Numbered from the stretch's first letter, positions 8,233-16,273 are shown. The stretch: 29,196 bases of DNA from JBOZRQ01 sp050789255 (GCA_050789255.1 JBOZRQ010000045.1:1-29196); one strand, 5' to 3'. Program-made: numbers and translations. The notes: a model not told the origin generated them from the sequence alone.

Positions 8233-8622
8233 TCACTGAACGACCTCCACCCAGTGAAGGTAGTCAGCGATCCGGACGGTCTCGCACCCCACCGGAATGA
8301 CGGCGGTGTAGCTGACCCACTGGTGCTCGGAGACCTGCTCGAAGCCGGCGGAAGGCAGCGTGTAGACGTAGCCCACGCCCGCCGGGTCGGGGCTGGCGCC
8401 CCGGAAGCGCAGGCGTGGCTCGCCGTCGTCCGGCAAGTCTACCTCCAGGGCGAAGGCGCCTGAGGTCGGGGTAATGGCGAAGGCGACGGCGAAATCCCGG
8501 CGGTCCGTAGCATAGACGGCGGTCAACTGGTCGTGCTCGGGGCCGACGCCCCGGGCGGGCCTGGGCTCGAGGCGGTCGAGGCGCACCGGGCTGCCGTGGT
8601 AGAGAAAGGGCGGTGTGGCCAT
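8233..8622 (-). CDS. Hypothetical protein, possible ADP-ribosyltransferase-like fold
   Basis: 129 residues, no signal peptide or membrane segment. I do not recognise it with certainty. The start FLYHGSPVRLDRLEPRPARG followed by VYATDRRDFAVAFA resembles small proteins whose YHGS...L..LEPR and later AT-AF segments recall an ADP-ribosyltransferase/KptA-like fold; a catalytic glutamate cannot be assigned. It ends EVVQ at the shared terminator. The ATG lies two bases after the stop of the DinB gene, so the two are almost surely co-transcribed. Alternatives are a small stress or toxin-like protein, or a domain of unknown function. Confidence 0.75.
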   Translation of the reverse strand: MATPPFLYHGSPVRLDRLEPRPARGVGPEHDQLTAVYATDRRDFAVAFAITPTSGAFALEVDLPDDGEPRLRFRGASPDPAGVGYVYTLPSAGFEQVSEHQWVSYTAVIPVGCETVRIADYLHWVEVVQ

Positions 8623-8624
8623 GG

Positions 8625-9104
8625 CTACATCAAATCCAGCTCGGGCGGCTCGTACCCGAGTTGCCGGGCGACGGCCATCACCTGACCGCGATGGTGGGTG
8701 TCGTGCGTGATCACGTGGACCAGCGCCTTGGTGATGGGAAACGCCAGGGTGCTGCCGCTGGAGAAGGTGACCGTTTCCGTGCGCTGCAGGTCCGCCTCGG
8801 TCAGGCTGCCGACGAAAGCCAGGGTGCGCTGCCGCACCTGGGCGCCGAGTCGCCGGACGCTTGGCACATCGGGGTAGGCCCGAAAGTCGATCTCGGGTCG
8901 GGGACCCCTCAAGATGACATGCTGCACCCAGAACTCCTCGGCAAACAGACAGTGCATGAGGGTGCCGCGCATGCTGTTCCAGCCGATGTTGACGGGTCGA
9001 ACAAAGTCTTCGAGCGCGATGGTGGTCAGGAAATCGTAGGTTCGTTCCCGGCGATCGTAGTGGTAGTCAAGAAGTTCTTGAATGCCTGCCAGCGGTATCT
9101 GCAT
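8625..9104 (-). CDS. DinB family protein
   Basis: 159 residues, a four-helix bundle protein of the DinB/YfiT-like superfamily. The metal triad is visible: MHCLFAEEFW supplies the first histidine, and HVITHDTHHRGQVM supplies the HxxxH pair at the end of the last helix, where the HRGQ motif is typical. Members bind Ni or Zn; several act as thiol-dependent S-transferases (bacillithiol, mycothiol), but most have no known reaction. The start is ATG at 9104 (MQIPLAG) with AAGGGGG 10 bases upstream; the frame is open to 9197, but those extra residues do not match the family. It is followed directly by the 8233-8622 gene in one operon. Confidence 0.87.
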   Translation of the reverse strand: MQIPLAGIQELLDYHYDRRERTYDFLTTIALEDFVRPVNIGWNSMRGTLMHCLFAEEFWVQHVILRGPRPEIDFRAYPDVPSVRRLGAQVRQRTLAFVGSLTEADLQRTETVTFSSGSTLAFPITKALVHVITHDTHHRGQVMAVARQLGYEPPELDLM

Positions 9105-9330
9105 GAGCGGTCGCCCCCTTGCGAAGAGTCCGAACGGATGTTCCTTTCCATATTCGCGCGGGGATTTCCTCTTTGATACCCGACAACATACTCGCATTTG
9201 CGTCCTTGTACATGCTTAACAACAGTTACGACGAACTTGTGCCGGACAGAACTATCACGCTATGTAGGGATTTCACAAATGGTCGTCGAACTCTCCCTCC
9301 GATGAAACAGGGGGGAAGGATGCAGTCGCT
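9105..9330. other. Divergent intergenic region between dinB-like and pucR-like genes
   Basis: AT-richer than its surroundings and without a convincing gene, it must hold promoters for both directions. On the plus strand TTGTGC (9237-9242) and TATGTA (9261-9266), 18 bases apart, are a weak candidate for the PucR gene. No clear minus-strand promoter or palindrome is evident. Confidence 0.3.
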
Positions 9331-11001
9331 ATGGACCACCATGCAGCCATCACGGTCGAAGAGGTCCTCTCACTGGTCGCCGATGTTCGACTGCTTGCAG
9401 GAACGGAAGGAGTAAAGCGGCTGGTTCGCTCCGTAGGGGTCATGGAAACGCCCGATGTCTTTCCCATGATCAAGCCTGGTGAACTGATTCTTTCGGCCAT
9501 GTTCGCCGTCAAGGACGATCACGAGGCGCAGGTGGCGCTAATTCCGGAACTCCACCGTCGGGGGGCGGCGGGGCTGGCCCTGAAGAAGCGCTACATCGGG
9601 GAGCTTCCGCCGGCCATGGTGGAGCAGGCGAACCGGCTGGCGTTTCCGCTGTTGGAGTTGAAGGTCGAAACCGCCTTCTCCGACGTGATGCTCCCCGTCT
9701 TCAGTCAAATCGTCAACCGTCAGGCCTCTGTACTGGCACACCAGCAGAACGCCCACAAAGCCGTCATGAAGGCGGTGCTGGAGGGGCGGGGGCTGCCGAA
9801 GCTGGCCACGACCCTGGCGGAGCTGGTGTGCAACCCGGTGGTGATCCGGGACAGCGCCGGAGAGATCCTCGCCACCGCAGGCGGGGAGGGCGCCCCGGGG
9901 CTGGACCTGGAGGCGATTTCGCGGCTGGAGCCCGCCTCCGGTGAATACATGGTATCCGGCGGGGACACCCTGCATCGTAGCGAGCAGGTGGTCGTCGCCG
10001 GCCGGCGTATCTCTCGCACCGTGACGCCCATCGTATCCGGCGATCACACCTACGGGCAGATCCTCGTCTGGGAGACGGGGCGCCCGGTCAGGGAGTTGGA
10101 TCTGCTGGTGATCGACTCGGTCAGCACCGTAGTGGCGCTGGAGCTCGCTAACCAGCGGGCCGTGCTCGAGGTGGAGCGCCGCTACAAGGGCGAGTTCCTG
10201 GAGGCGCTCTTCGCCAGGGAGATCGAATCGGAGGTTGCGCTTGTTCAGCGGGCGCGCACCTTCGGCTGGGACCTGAACCGGCCCCACTTCGCAGTGGCCC
10301 TGCGCCTGGCCGGGGTCGAGAGCCGGCCGGCCCGTCCGCCGGAAGAGGTGCAGCGTGCAAAGGACCAGTACTTCGAGATCATCAGCAAGGCCGCCGGGCA
10401 CGGCATGGTCGGTCAGGCAGGACTACATATCGTCGTACTGATTCAGCCGAACCCGCGGGCGCAGGATGCGAAGGAGCATGCGCTCTTGCAGGCCCAGGGC
10501 TTGCTGGGACTGGCCGAACCGCTGAAGAAGACCCTTCGGGTGACCGCCGGTATCGGCAGGGCGTATTCGGGCGTCCAAGGATTGCGCAAATCCTTCGAGG
10601 AGGCGTCGCGTGCTGTCAGCGTCGGCGAGAAGGTTTGGGGCGGCAGCGCGGCGTACCATTATGATGATCTGGGCCTGTACCAGATCCTCTCCATGCTGGA
10701 GCCGAACGCTGACATGCAGCAGTTCCTGAGCGCGATCGACAAGCTGGTGGAGTACGAGCGTGACAGCCGGACCGACCTGGTCCAGACCCTGGAGACCTAC
10801 TTTGCGTGCAAGGGGAATGTGCGCAAGGTCTCCGAGAAGCTGTTCGCTCACTACAACACGGTGCTCTACCGGCTCGAGCGCATCCAGCAGATCACCGGCG
10901 TCCAGCTGGAGGATGCCACGGGGCGCCTGCACCTGCAGGTTGCGCTCCAGGCGGCCCGGCTCTTCGGAAAGCTGCCATCGGCAGCGGGCCATCCCTCTTA
11001 A
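9331..11001 (+). CDS. PucR family transcriptional regulator
   Basis: 556 residues. The N-terminal PucR domain (residues about 1-125) carries the family features: VEEVLSL, GVKRLVRSVGVMETPD and PGELILSAM. A central GGDEF-like/GAF-like region runs to about residue 450, and the C-terminal PucR helix-turn-helix (about 490-545) reads LVQTLETYFACKGNVRKVSE and HYNTVLYRLERIQQITG. PucR regulators control purine, allantoin and other nitrogen-compound catabolism, usually as activators responding to a pathway intermediate. ATG start at 9331 behind GGAAGGA. It heads a cluster with DUF2877, cyclase-family hydrolase, carbamate kinase and amidase genes, whose likely controller it is. Confidence 0.92.
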   Translation: MDHHAAITVEEVLSLVADVRLLAGTEGVKRLVRSVGVMETPDVFPMIKPGELILSAMFAVKDDHEAQVALIPELHRRGAAGLALKKRYIGELPPAMVEQANRLAFPLLELKVETAFSDVMLPVFSQIVNRQASVLAHQQNAHKAVMKAVLEGRGLPKLATTLAELVCNPVVIRDSAGEILATAGGEGAPGLDLEAISRLEPASGEYMVSGGDTLHRSEQVVVAGRRISRTVTPIVSGDHTYGQILVWETGRPVRELDLLVIDSVSTVVALELANQRAVLEVERRYKGEFLEALFAREIESEVALVQRARTFGWDLNRPHFAVALRLAGVESRPARPPEEVQRAKDQYFEIISKAAGHGMVGQAGLHIVVLIQPNPRAQDAKEHALLQAQGLLGLAEPLKKTLRVTAGIGRAYSGVQGLRKSFEEASRAVSVGEKVWGGSAAYHYDDLGLYQILSMLEPNADMQQFLSAIDKLVEYERDSRTDLVQTLETYFACKGNVRKVSEKLFAHYNTVLYRLERIQQITGVQLEDATGRLHLQVALQAARLFGKLPSAAGHPS

Positions 11002-11030
11002 TAAAGGCAGAGCGAGGTTGAGGCAGTATC

Positions 11031-11255
11031 ATGAAGTACACGATCCGAGGTTTCCTGGTTACGGCGGCCATTTGGGCCGGGCTGATCGCAGCCTACTCGG
11101 GCATCGAACTCTATCGCGGCCACGTCCCGTTTGAAATGATGAAGTGGGAGATCGGCGGGAGGTTCGTCACCATCGTCTTCACGATCGTCATGGCCCTGGG
11201 CACGGCGGTTGGATTCGCTTCCGACCGGCTTCAGCGGCAGCGGGCTTCCCGGTAA
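11031..11255 (+). CDS. Small membrane protein, unknown function
   Basis: 74 residues with two predicted TM helices (about 8-26, FLVTAAIWAGLIAAYSGIE, and about 44-64, FVTIVFTIVMALGTAVGFAS) joined by a short charged loop, and a basic tail QRQRASR. No family recognised. The ATG has a GAGG-containing site 10 bases upstream. It lies 29 bases after the PucR gene and one base before the DUF120 gene, so it is probably co-transcribed with them. Two helices and positive ends suggest an inner-membrane hairpin, possibly an accessory subunit. Confidence 0.7.
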   Translation: MKYTIRGFLVTAAIWAGLIAAYSGIELYRGHVPFEMMKWEIGGRFVTIVFTIVMALGTAVGFASDRLQRQRASR

Positions 11256-11256
11256 G

Positions 11257-11619
11257 ATGATTCTGCGGGGGCGAGTGGAGGCTGGCCTGGGCAAGGCAGG
11301 GGCGCAGGTGGTGCAGTCGGGGGCAGAACTGGCATCGGCTCTGGGCGCAGCGCCCGTTCCCGGTACCCTGAACGTCCGGCTTCCGGTGCCGTTTGAACCT
11401 ACCGACGATGCCCGCCCGATTCGGGTGGAGCGGTTCGGACAGCGGGAGACGCCGTTCTTTCTGTTCCCGGGCCGAATCGGAGGGCACCAGGTCTGGGTCG
11501 CACGGAGTCTCAGCCAGATCGAGGTCACCGACGACCTGCTGGAGGTGCTCTCGACCGTGCATCTTCGCACGGCGCTGGGGCTGCGGGACGGTGACGAGGT
11601 CGAGATTGAACTGTTATAG
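11257..11619 (+). CDS. DUF120 protein, RibK-like (CTP-dependent riboflavin kinase family)
   Basis: 120 residues matching DUF120, the fold of archaeal CTP-dependent riboflavin kinase: ILRGRVEAGLGKAG, then PVPGTLNVRLPVPF (the PGTLN motif is highly characteristic) and the closing LGLRDGDEVEIELL. In archaea RibK makes FMN from riboflavin with CTP; whether this bacterial copy does so is unknown. ATG start at 11257, one base after the stop of the small membrane protein; an upstream TTG in frame would overlap that gene by 47 bases. It ends at a strong terminator, so the PucR-led transcript probably ends here. Confidence 0.8.
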   Translation: MILRGRVEAGLGKAGAQVVQSGAELASALGAAPVPGTLNVRLPVPFEPTDDARPIRVERFGQRETPFFLFPGRIGGHQVWVARSLSQIEVTDDLLEVLSTVHLRTALGLRDGDEVEIELL

Positions 11620-11627
11620 CGAAGCGC

Positions 11628-11663
11628 AAGGCGCCAGCACGGTTGTTGCTGGCGCCTTTTCTT
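11628..11663. terminator. Bidirectional Rho-independent terminator
   Basis: AAGGCGCCAGCA (11628-11639) and TGCTGGCGCCTT (11647-11658) form a perfect 12-bp stem, followed by TTCTTT. It serves the DUF120 gene and the convergent small gene ending at 11666. Confidence 0.92.
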
Positions 11664-11665
11664 TG

Positions 11666-11890
11666 CTAGTGGGAGTCTCCGCCGACCGGGTGTCCGTAAT
11701 GCTTTTTAATGGCGGCGATCGAGTCGCCCGCGATCACGAACAGGGCGCCCGGCGTTTTCAGCCGGATGATGCGGGCGTTCATGTCGAACTCGGTGTCCCC
11801 GAGGTGGATCTCGTAGGCCTCACCGGCGTCGGTGGTGATCATGATCTCGCCCCAATTACGGAGCTCTTCGAGCACGGCTTCCATCTTCAT
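11666..11890 (-). CDS. Conserved-looking small hypothetical protein
   Basis: 74 residues: begins MKMEAVLEELRNWGEIMITT and is rich in short strands and charged residues, with no cysteine, signal peptide or membrane segment; a small beta-rich cytosolic domain is likely. No family recognised. Evidence that it is real: an ATG at 11890 with a double GGAGGGAGGG site 8 bases away, a stop at the shared terminator, and reading that ends cleanly. It is divergent from the DUF2877 gene (starts 100 bases apart), so the two may share regulation. Confidence 0.75.
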   Translation of the reverse strand: MKMEAVLEELRNWGEIMITTDAGEAYEIHLGDTEFDMNARIIRLKTPGALFVIAGDSIAAIKKHYGHPVGGDSH

Positions 11891-11989
11891 CAGCGCATCC
11901 CTCCCTCCAGGATAGGATGTCCACAGCGACGGGGTTTTTGTTATCTCTCCACGATGTGTGGCGGGCGCAAAGCGGATAAGATCAGTGGT

Positions 11990-12808
11990 ATGAAAGCCTA
12001 TCATGCCATAAGTATCCATGGCCGCGGCTGGGATGAACTCCCTGTGGGCGCCCGGCTTCAGGTGCTGAGCGTGCACGGACGGGCAGTCAACCTTGTCTCC
12101 GAATCCGGGCGGATCTTTTCGCTGGTCCATCCCTCGCTCGGGAACGGCCCGGCGACCGCAACCGTGGAGGGGCCGTGGCCGCTTCCATGCGTCGTCTCCG
12201 AGCACCTGATGGTCGATGTGAAGGATGCCGGGCGGTGGGAGCCGCCGGATCCGCCGCCGAGGGTCTGCATCGACCCGGGGCCGACGGTACGGGCGGTGGC
12301 GGGGTTTGGGAGCCGGGCTGGCATTCTGCCCGCAGCGCTGACCTTCCTTCAGCATGAGATGGCGGCCAGGCCCGCCGGACTCGCTGGCGTAATGTTTGAC
12401 ATGGCCCTGGAGGGGATCTCCACCCTGGCCCGGGGAGACTGGGCTGCCGGCGCCCGCCGGCTGGCGGGCCTGGGACCCGGCCTGACCCCCAGCGGCGACG
12501 ACCTGCTTTGCGGATACCTGCTCACCCTGCACCGGGCCGGCGAGACGGAGGGGGCTGAGGGACTTGCCTCAGCGGTCCTGGACCTCCCGGACTCGGCCAC
12601 GACGCCGCTGAGCCGGCACTTTCTGCGCTGGGCCACCCGCGGGGTGGCCGGCGAGCACCACTTGCGCTTCCTGGATTCCTTGCTGACAGGCGGTGGACCG
12701 GAGCACCTGGCCCCGCTCCTGGCCCACGGCGCCACCTCCGGCGCCGACTGGGCTGCCGGCGCCCTCCTGGCGGTGCAGGGAATCCTCATCAAGCATAAAG
12801 GAGACTGA
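11990..12808 (+). CDS. DUF2877 protein (AllH / oxamate carbamoyltransferase subunit family)
   Basis: 272 residues. The core LAGLGPGLTPSGDDLLCGYL (about residues 161-180) is the diagnostic DUF2877 motif. The family includes E. coli YlbF/AllH, reported as part of the FdrA-YlbE-YlbF oxamic transcarbamylase that splits carbamoyl-oxamate to carbamoyl phosphate in anaerobic allantoin use. Here the FdrA and YlbE partners are not in the window. The next genes are a cyclase-family hydrolase (3-base gap) and carbamate kinase, which would consume carbamoyl phosphate. Start chosen at ATG 11990; an ATG 36 bases upstream is in frame, but neither has a good ribosome site. No other start is better. Confidence 0.82.
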   Translation: MKAYHAISIHGRGWDELPVGARLQVLSVHGRAVNLVSESGRIFSLVHPSLGNGPATATVEGPWPLPCVVSEHLMVDVKDAGRWEPPDPPPRVCIDPGPTVRAVAGFGSRAGILPAALTFLQHEMAARPAGLAGVMFDMALEGISTLARGDWAAGARRLAGLGPGLTPSGDDLLCGYLLTLHRAGETEGAEGLASAVLDLPDSATTPLSRHFLRWATRGVAGEHHLRFLDSLLTGGGPEHLAPLLAHGATSGADWAAGALLAVQGILIKHKGD

Positions 12809-12811
12809 ACG

Positions 12812-13582
12812 ATGGCCGTTAAGATCTACGATCTCTCCATTCCCACCGGTATCGGGACCCCGCCGTGGCCCACCTACGAGCCCCTGCAGGTCCAGTACTT
12901 CAAGCGGCTCTCCTCCAACGGCGCCAACGGGCAGATCATCCGCTCCTCGAACCACGTGGGCACCCATTTGGACGGGCAGTGCCACTTCGTGACCGGTGGC
13001 ATGGATATCGCGTCGATCCCCCTCGACCGACTCTATGGGCCGGGCGTCGTGGTCGACCTCTCCGACATCGCGGACGACTACAGCATCTATACCTCCAAGG
13101 ATATCGAGGACCGGGTGGAGGTGCGGGAGGATGACATCCTCTTCATTTACACGGGGTACAGCCGGTTCGGCTGGGATCAGCCCGAGGCGGACGAGCAGCG
13201 CTACATGCTGCGCCATCCCGGGCCGACCCCTGAGTTCTGGAAGTGGTGCCTGAAGAAGCGGATCAAGCTGCTGGGCATCGACGCCGGTTCGCAGGACCAT
13301 CCCATGAATACGAAGATTCGCGACTGGCGGCCCGACGAGGCCCGGAAGGCCGACGCCGCCCTGCGGGCCCGGTACGGGAAGGGCCTTGAGGACATCTGGC
13401 AGCCGGATGATTACCAGGGGATGCACTTCAAGCTGTTCCCCAGCGGCATCATCCATGTGGAGTGCCTCGGCGGCGAGATCCGCCAGGTGCTCAACAAGCG
13501 CTGCACCCTGGGTGTCTTCCCCTGGAAGTTCAAGGACGGCGAGGCCGCCTTCTGCCGGGCCGTCGCATTCATGGAGGAGTGA
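12812..13582 (+). CDS. Cyclase family protein (metal-dependent hydrolase, KynB/isatin-hydrolase-like)
   Basis: 256 residues of the PF04199 family. The metal motif NHVGTHLDGQCHF (His48, His52, Asp54, His58) is clear. Later signature segments are DDILFIYTGY and GIDAGSQDHPMN. Members include arylformamidase KynB, isatin hydrolase and ring-opening amidohydrolases, all using Zn or Mn to hydrolyse amide or cyclic amide bonds. ATG start 3 bases after the DUF2877 stop, with AAAGGAG 8 bases upstream. In this operon, before a carbamate kinase and an amidase, a step on a cyclic amide or ureido compound is likely; kynurenine pathway genes are not adjacent. Substrate unknown. Confidence 0.87.
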   Translation: MAVKIYDLSIPTGIGTPPWPTYEPLQVQYFKRLSSNGANGQIIRSSNHVGTHLDGQCHFVTGGMDIASIPLDRLYGPGVVVDLSDIADDYSIYTSKDIEDRVEVREDDILFIYTGYSRFGWDQPEADEQRYMLRHPGPTPEFWKWCLKKRIKLLGIDAGSQDHPMNTKIRDWRPDEARKADAALRARYGKGLEDIWQPDDYQGMHFKLFPSGIIHVECLGGEIRQVLNKRCTLGVFPWKFKDGEAAFCRAVAFMEE

Positions 13583-13587
13583 GGCCC

Positions 13588-14514
13588 GTGGCCGCCAAGA
13601 CAGCCGTCATCGCCCTGGGTGGAAACGCCATCTTGCAGCCCGGGCAGCGCGGCACGCTCGAGGAGCAGCAGAGCAACATCCGGGCGGCCTGCACGCAGAT
13701 CGCCCGGGTGATTGAGGCTGGCTACCGGGTCGTTCTGACCCATGGCAACGGACCCCAGGTGGGAAACATTCTGATCCAGAACGAGGAAGCGCGCTTTGTG
13801 GTGCCGCCGATGCCCCTGGATGTGTGCGGCGCCCAGTCCGAGGGGATGATCGGCTACCTCTTCCAGCAGGAGCTTCAGCGCCTGACCGGGCGGACCTGCG
13901 TCTCGCTGGTCACCCAGGTGGTGGTCGACCCCGCCGACCCGGCCTTCCAGAACCCGGCCAAGCCCGTTGGCCCCTTTTACACCCCCGAGAAGGCCAGCCA
14001 AATGATGGCCAAGCAGGGCTGGATCATGAAGGAGGACGCCGGGCGCGGCTGGCGCCGGGTCGTGCCGTCGCCCCTGCCCGTCAGGGTGGTGGAGGTGGAG
14101 GCGATTCGGCAACTGGTGGACGCAGGGATGCTGGTGATCGCCTGCGGCGGCGGCGGGGTTCCTGTCATGGAGAGCCCCGAGGGGCTGTGCGGCGTGGAGG
14201 CCGTGATCGACAAGGACCTGGCCGCCCAGAAGCTGGCCATGGAGATGGGCGCCGACCTCCTGGTGATTCTCACCGATGTGCCGCGGGTCTACATCAACTT
14301 CGGGCTGCCCACCCAGCAGGCGCTGACCCGGGTCGGGGTGGCGGAGGCGCTCGTCCTTTTGGGAGAGGGCCACTTCAAGGCCGGATCCATGAAGGCGAAG
14401 GTGGAGGGCGCGGTGAAGTTTGTTCAGGCCGGGGGAGGGCGGGCGGTGATCGCCTCCCTGCAGGAGGCGGCGGAGGCCGTACTCGGCGACGCCGGTACAC
14501 ACTTCGTGGCCTAA
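13588..14514 (+). CDS. arcC: Carbamate kinase
   Basis: 308 residues, the usual length. Characteristic segments: VIALGGNAILQPG at the start, VLTHGNGPQVGN, PMPLDVCGAQSEGMIGY, IACGGGGVPV and DKDLAAQKLA, ending with ILTDVPRVYINF. The enzyme interconverts carbamoyl phosphate plus ADP and carbamate plus ATP; in catabolic operons it yields ATP. GTG start at 13588, 5 bases after the cyclase stop, with a GGAGG inside the end of the previous gene. No ornithine carbamoyltransferase or arginine deiminase flanks it, so it is the terminal step of the cluster's nitrogen-compound pathway rather than of arginine fermentation (inference). Confidence 0.93.
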   Translation: MAAKTAVIALGGNAILQPGQRGTLEEQQSNIRAACTQIARVIEAGYRVVLTHGNGPQVGNILIQNEEARFVVPPMPLDVCGAQSEGMIGYLFQQELQRLTGRTCVSLVTQVVVDPADPAFQNPAKPVGPFYTPEKASQMMAKQGWIMKEDAGRGWRRVVPSPLPVRVVEVEAIRQLVDAGMLVIACGGGGVPVMESPEGLCGVEAVIDKDLAAQKLAMEMGADLLVILTDVPRVYINFGLPTQQALTRVGVAEALVLLGEGHFKAGSMKAKVEGAVKFVQAGGGRAVIASLQEAAEAVLGDAGTHFVA

Positions 14515-14530
14515 GAGGAGAGGTGCCTAC

Positions 14531-16270
14531 ATGGCTATCGACCGAGATCTGATTGCAGCCGTCGCCCGGGCCTTCCACGGGCGCAACGATATCGACGAGG
14601 CCACCCTCCGGGAGACGGCAGAGCGGGTTGAGAGTTTTGTCACCCGGGCCCGGCTGGTGGACGAGCAGGCCTTGCGACAGGTGCCGCCTGCCATTAGCTT
14701 TCACGCCGGCGCTGAGCCCTACCGCATCACCCCGCAGGTCGGGGCTCCCCTGTATGAGCAGGTGGCCCGGTCCAGCGGTGGCACCGGGTACGGCGGGCGC
14801 ACCGGCAACACGGGCGTCGCAGCCCCGCCTCCGGTCGAGCGGCCGGCGCCCGGCGTAAGCCAGGGGCCGGAGTTCCTGTGGTGGTCCGCCACAGAGATGG
14901 CTGAAGCGATCCGGCGGCGGGATCTTTCCCCGGTAGAGCTCACCCGGGCGGCGCTGGACCGACTGGCTGCGGTGGACAAGGCCCTGAACGCCTTCATTAC
15001 CGTGACCGCCGATGAGGCGATGGCCCAGGCTCGGGCGCTGGAGAACAGCGAGCCGAAGGGGCCGTTGCACGGCGTGCCGATCGCCCTGAAGGACCTCTTC
15101 GAGACCGCCGGGGTGCGCACCACCGCCGGCTCTCGCTTGCTGGCCGACTACGTGCCCTCGCAGGATGGCACCGCGGTGCGCCGCCTGAAGGAGGCGGGCG
15201 CCGTGATCATCGGCAAGACGGCGACCCATGAGTTCGCCTTCGGGGCAACCAGCGACAGCCCGTACCACGGCCCCGTGCACAACCCGTGGGATCTGACAAA
15301 GATCCCCGCGGGCTCCAGCGGCGGATCCGCTGCTGCGGTTGCCGCCGGGATCGTCCCGATCGCAATGGCCACCGACACCGGCGGGTCGATCCGTATGCCG
15401 GCGGCCCACTGCGGCGCGGTGGGCCTGAAGCCCACCTACGGCCGGGTCAGCAAGGCGGGCGTGCTGCCGCTCTCGTGGTCGCTCGACCACGTGGGTCCGA
15501 TTTCCCGCTCGGTGGCCGATACGGCCCTGGTGCTCGGGCTCCTGGCGGGGCCGGACCCGCTGGATCCAAGCGCTGTGCCGGTTCCGGTCGACGATTACCT
15601 GGCGGCGGCCGGCATGGCCGGACACGGGCTGCGTGGCGTCCGCATCGGGGTGCCGCTCGGATGGATGGACGATGGCCGCGTGGACGCCGAGGTCCAGGCT
15701 GCCTTCGTGGCTGGACTCCAGCGGCTCAAAGACCTGGGCGCCGAGGTGGTGGAGGTGGAGTTCCCCCCCGCCGACGTGATGACCTTCGTCAACCGCCTGC
15801 TCGCCCTGGCGGAGGGCGGCGCCTACCACGCCCCGCTGATCAAGGAGCGGGCTGCCGATTATGCGCCCGACGTGCGCCTGCGGTTTGAACTGGGGCAGTT
15901 CGTCTCCGCCCGGGACTACCTGGTGGGCCAGCGGCTGCGCACCGAGATCGCCCGCCAGGTCCACGGGGTGATGGCCCAGGTCGACGCCTTGGTCACGCCG
16001 ACGCTGCCGATCCCGCCGGCCGGGATTGGCCAGGCGATGTGGGCGTTTGGCGATGGGCATCAGGAGGCCGTGGTGGAAGCGATGATTCGCTACACCAGCC
16101 CCTTCAGCGTCACCGGCCAGCCGGCGTTCTCCCTGCCCTGCGGCTTTACCCGGACCGGGCTGCCGATCGGTCTGCAGCTGGTTGGGCGCCCCTTCGGGGA
16201 GGCGGGTTTGATCCGGATCGCAGCCGCCTTCGAGGCGGCCGGGGGCCCGATGCCCAGACCCTCTATTTAG
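14531..16270 (+). CDS. Amidase signature enzyme with AtzG/GatC-like N-terminal extension (AtzE-like)
   Basis: 579 residues. Amidase signature catalytic triad: Lys187 in PIALKDLF, cis-Ser262 in AGSSGGS and nucleophile Ser286 in TDTGGSIRMP (K to cis-S 75, cis-S to S 24, as in the family). The first ~115 residues precede the amidase domain: a helical segment (LRETAERVESFVTRARLVDE), then PPAISFHAG, then a Gly/Pro-rich linker. The helical part recalls the separate AtzG/GatC subunit that wraps AtzE/GatA, so this may be a natural fusion; this is inference. ATG start with AGAGGAGAGG 8 bases upstream. It closes the operon before a terminator. A carboxybiuret- or ureido-like amide is a plausible substrate. 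Confidence 0.9.
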   Translation: MAIDRDLIAAVARAFHGRNDIDEATLRETAERVESFVTRARLVDEQALRQVPPAISFHAGAEPYRITPQVGAPLYEQVARSSGGTGYGGRTGNTGVAAPPPVERPAPGVSQGPEFLWWSATEMAEAIRRRDLSPVELTRAALDRLAAVDKALNAFITVTADEAMAQARALENSEPKGPLHGVPIALKDLFETAGVRTTAGSRLLADYVPSQDGTAVRRLKEAGAVIIGKTATHEFAFGATSDSPYHGPVHNPWDLTKIPAGSSGGSAAAVAAGIVPIAMATDTGGSIRMPAAHCGAVGLKPTYGRVSKAGVLPLSWSLDHVGPISRSVADTALVLGLLAGPDPLDPSAVPVPVDDYLAAAGMAGHGLRGVRIGVPLGWMDDGRVDAEVQAAFVAGLQRLKDLGAEVVEVEFPPADVMTFVNRLLALAEGGAYHAPLIKERAADYAPDVRLRFELGQFVSARDYLVGQRLRTEIARQVHGVMAQVDALVTPTLPIPPAGIGQAMWAFGDGHQEAVVEAMIRYTSPFSVTGQPAFSLPCGFTRTGLPIGLQLVGRPFGEAGLIRIAAAFEAAGGPMPRPSI

Positions 16271-16273
16271 CAG

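Noticed and set aside
9105..9197. N-terminal extension of the DinB protein to 9197
   Set aside because: Extra residues are basic and unlike the family; ATG 9104 has a good site.
13588..14514. Arginine deiminase pathway
   Set aside because: Carbamate kinase is present, but no arginine deiminase, ornithine carbamoyltransferase or arginine antiporter is nearby.
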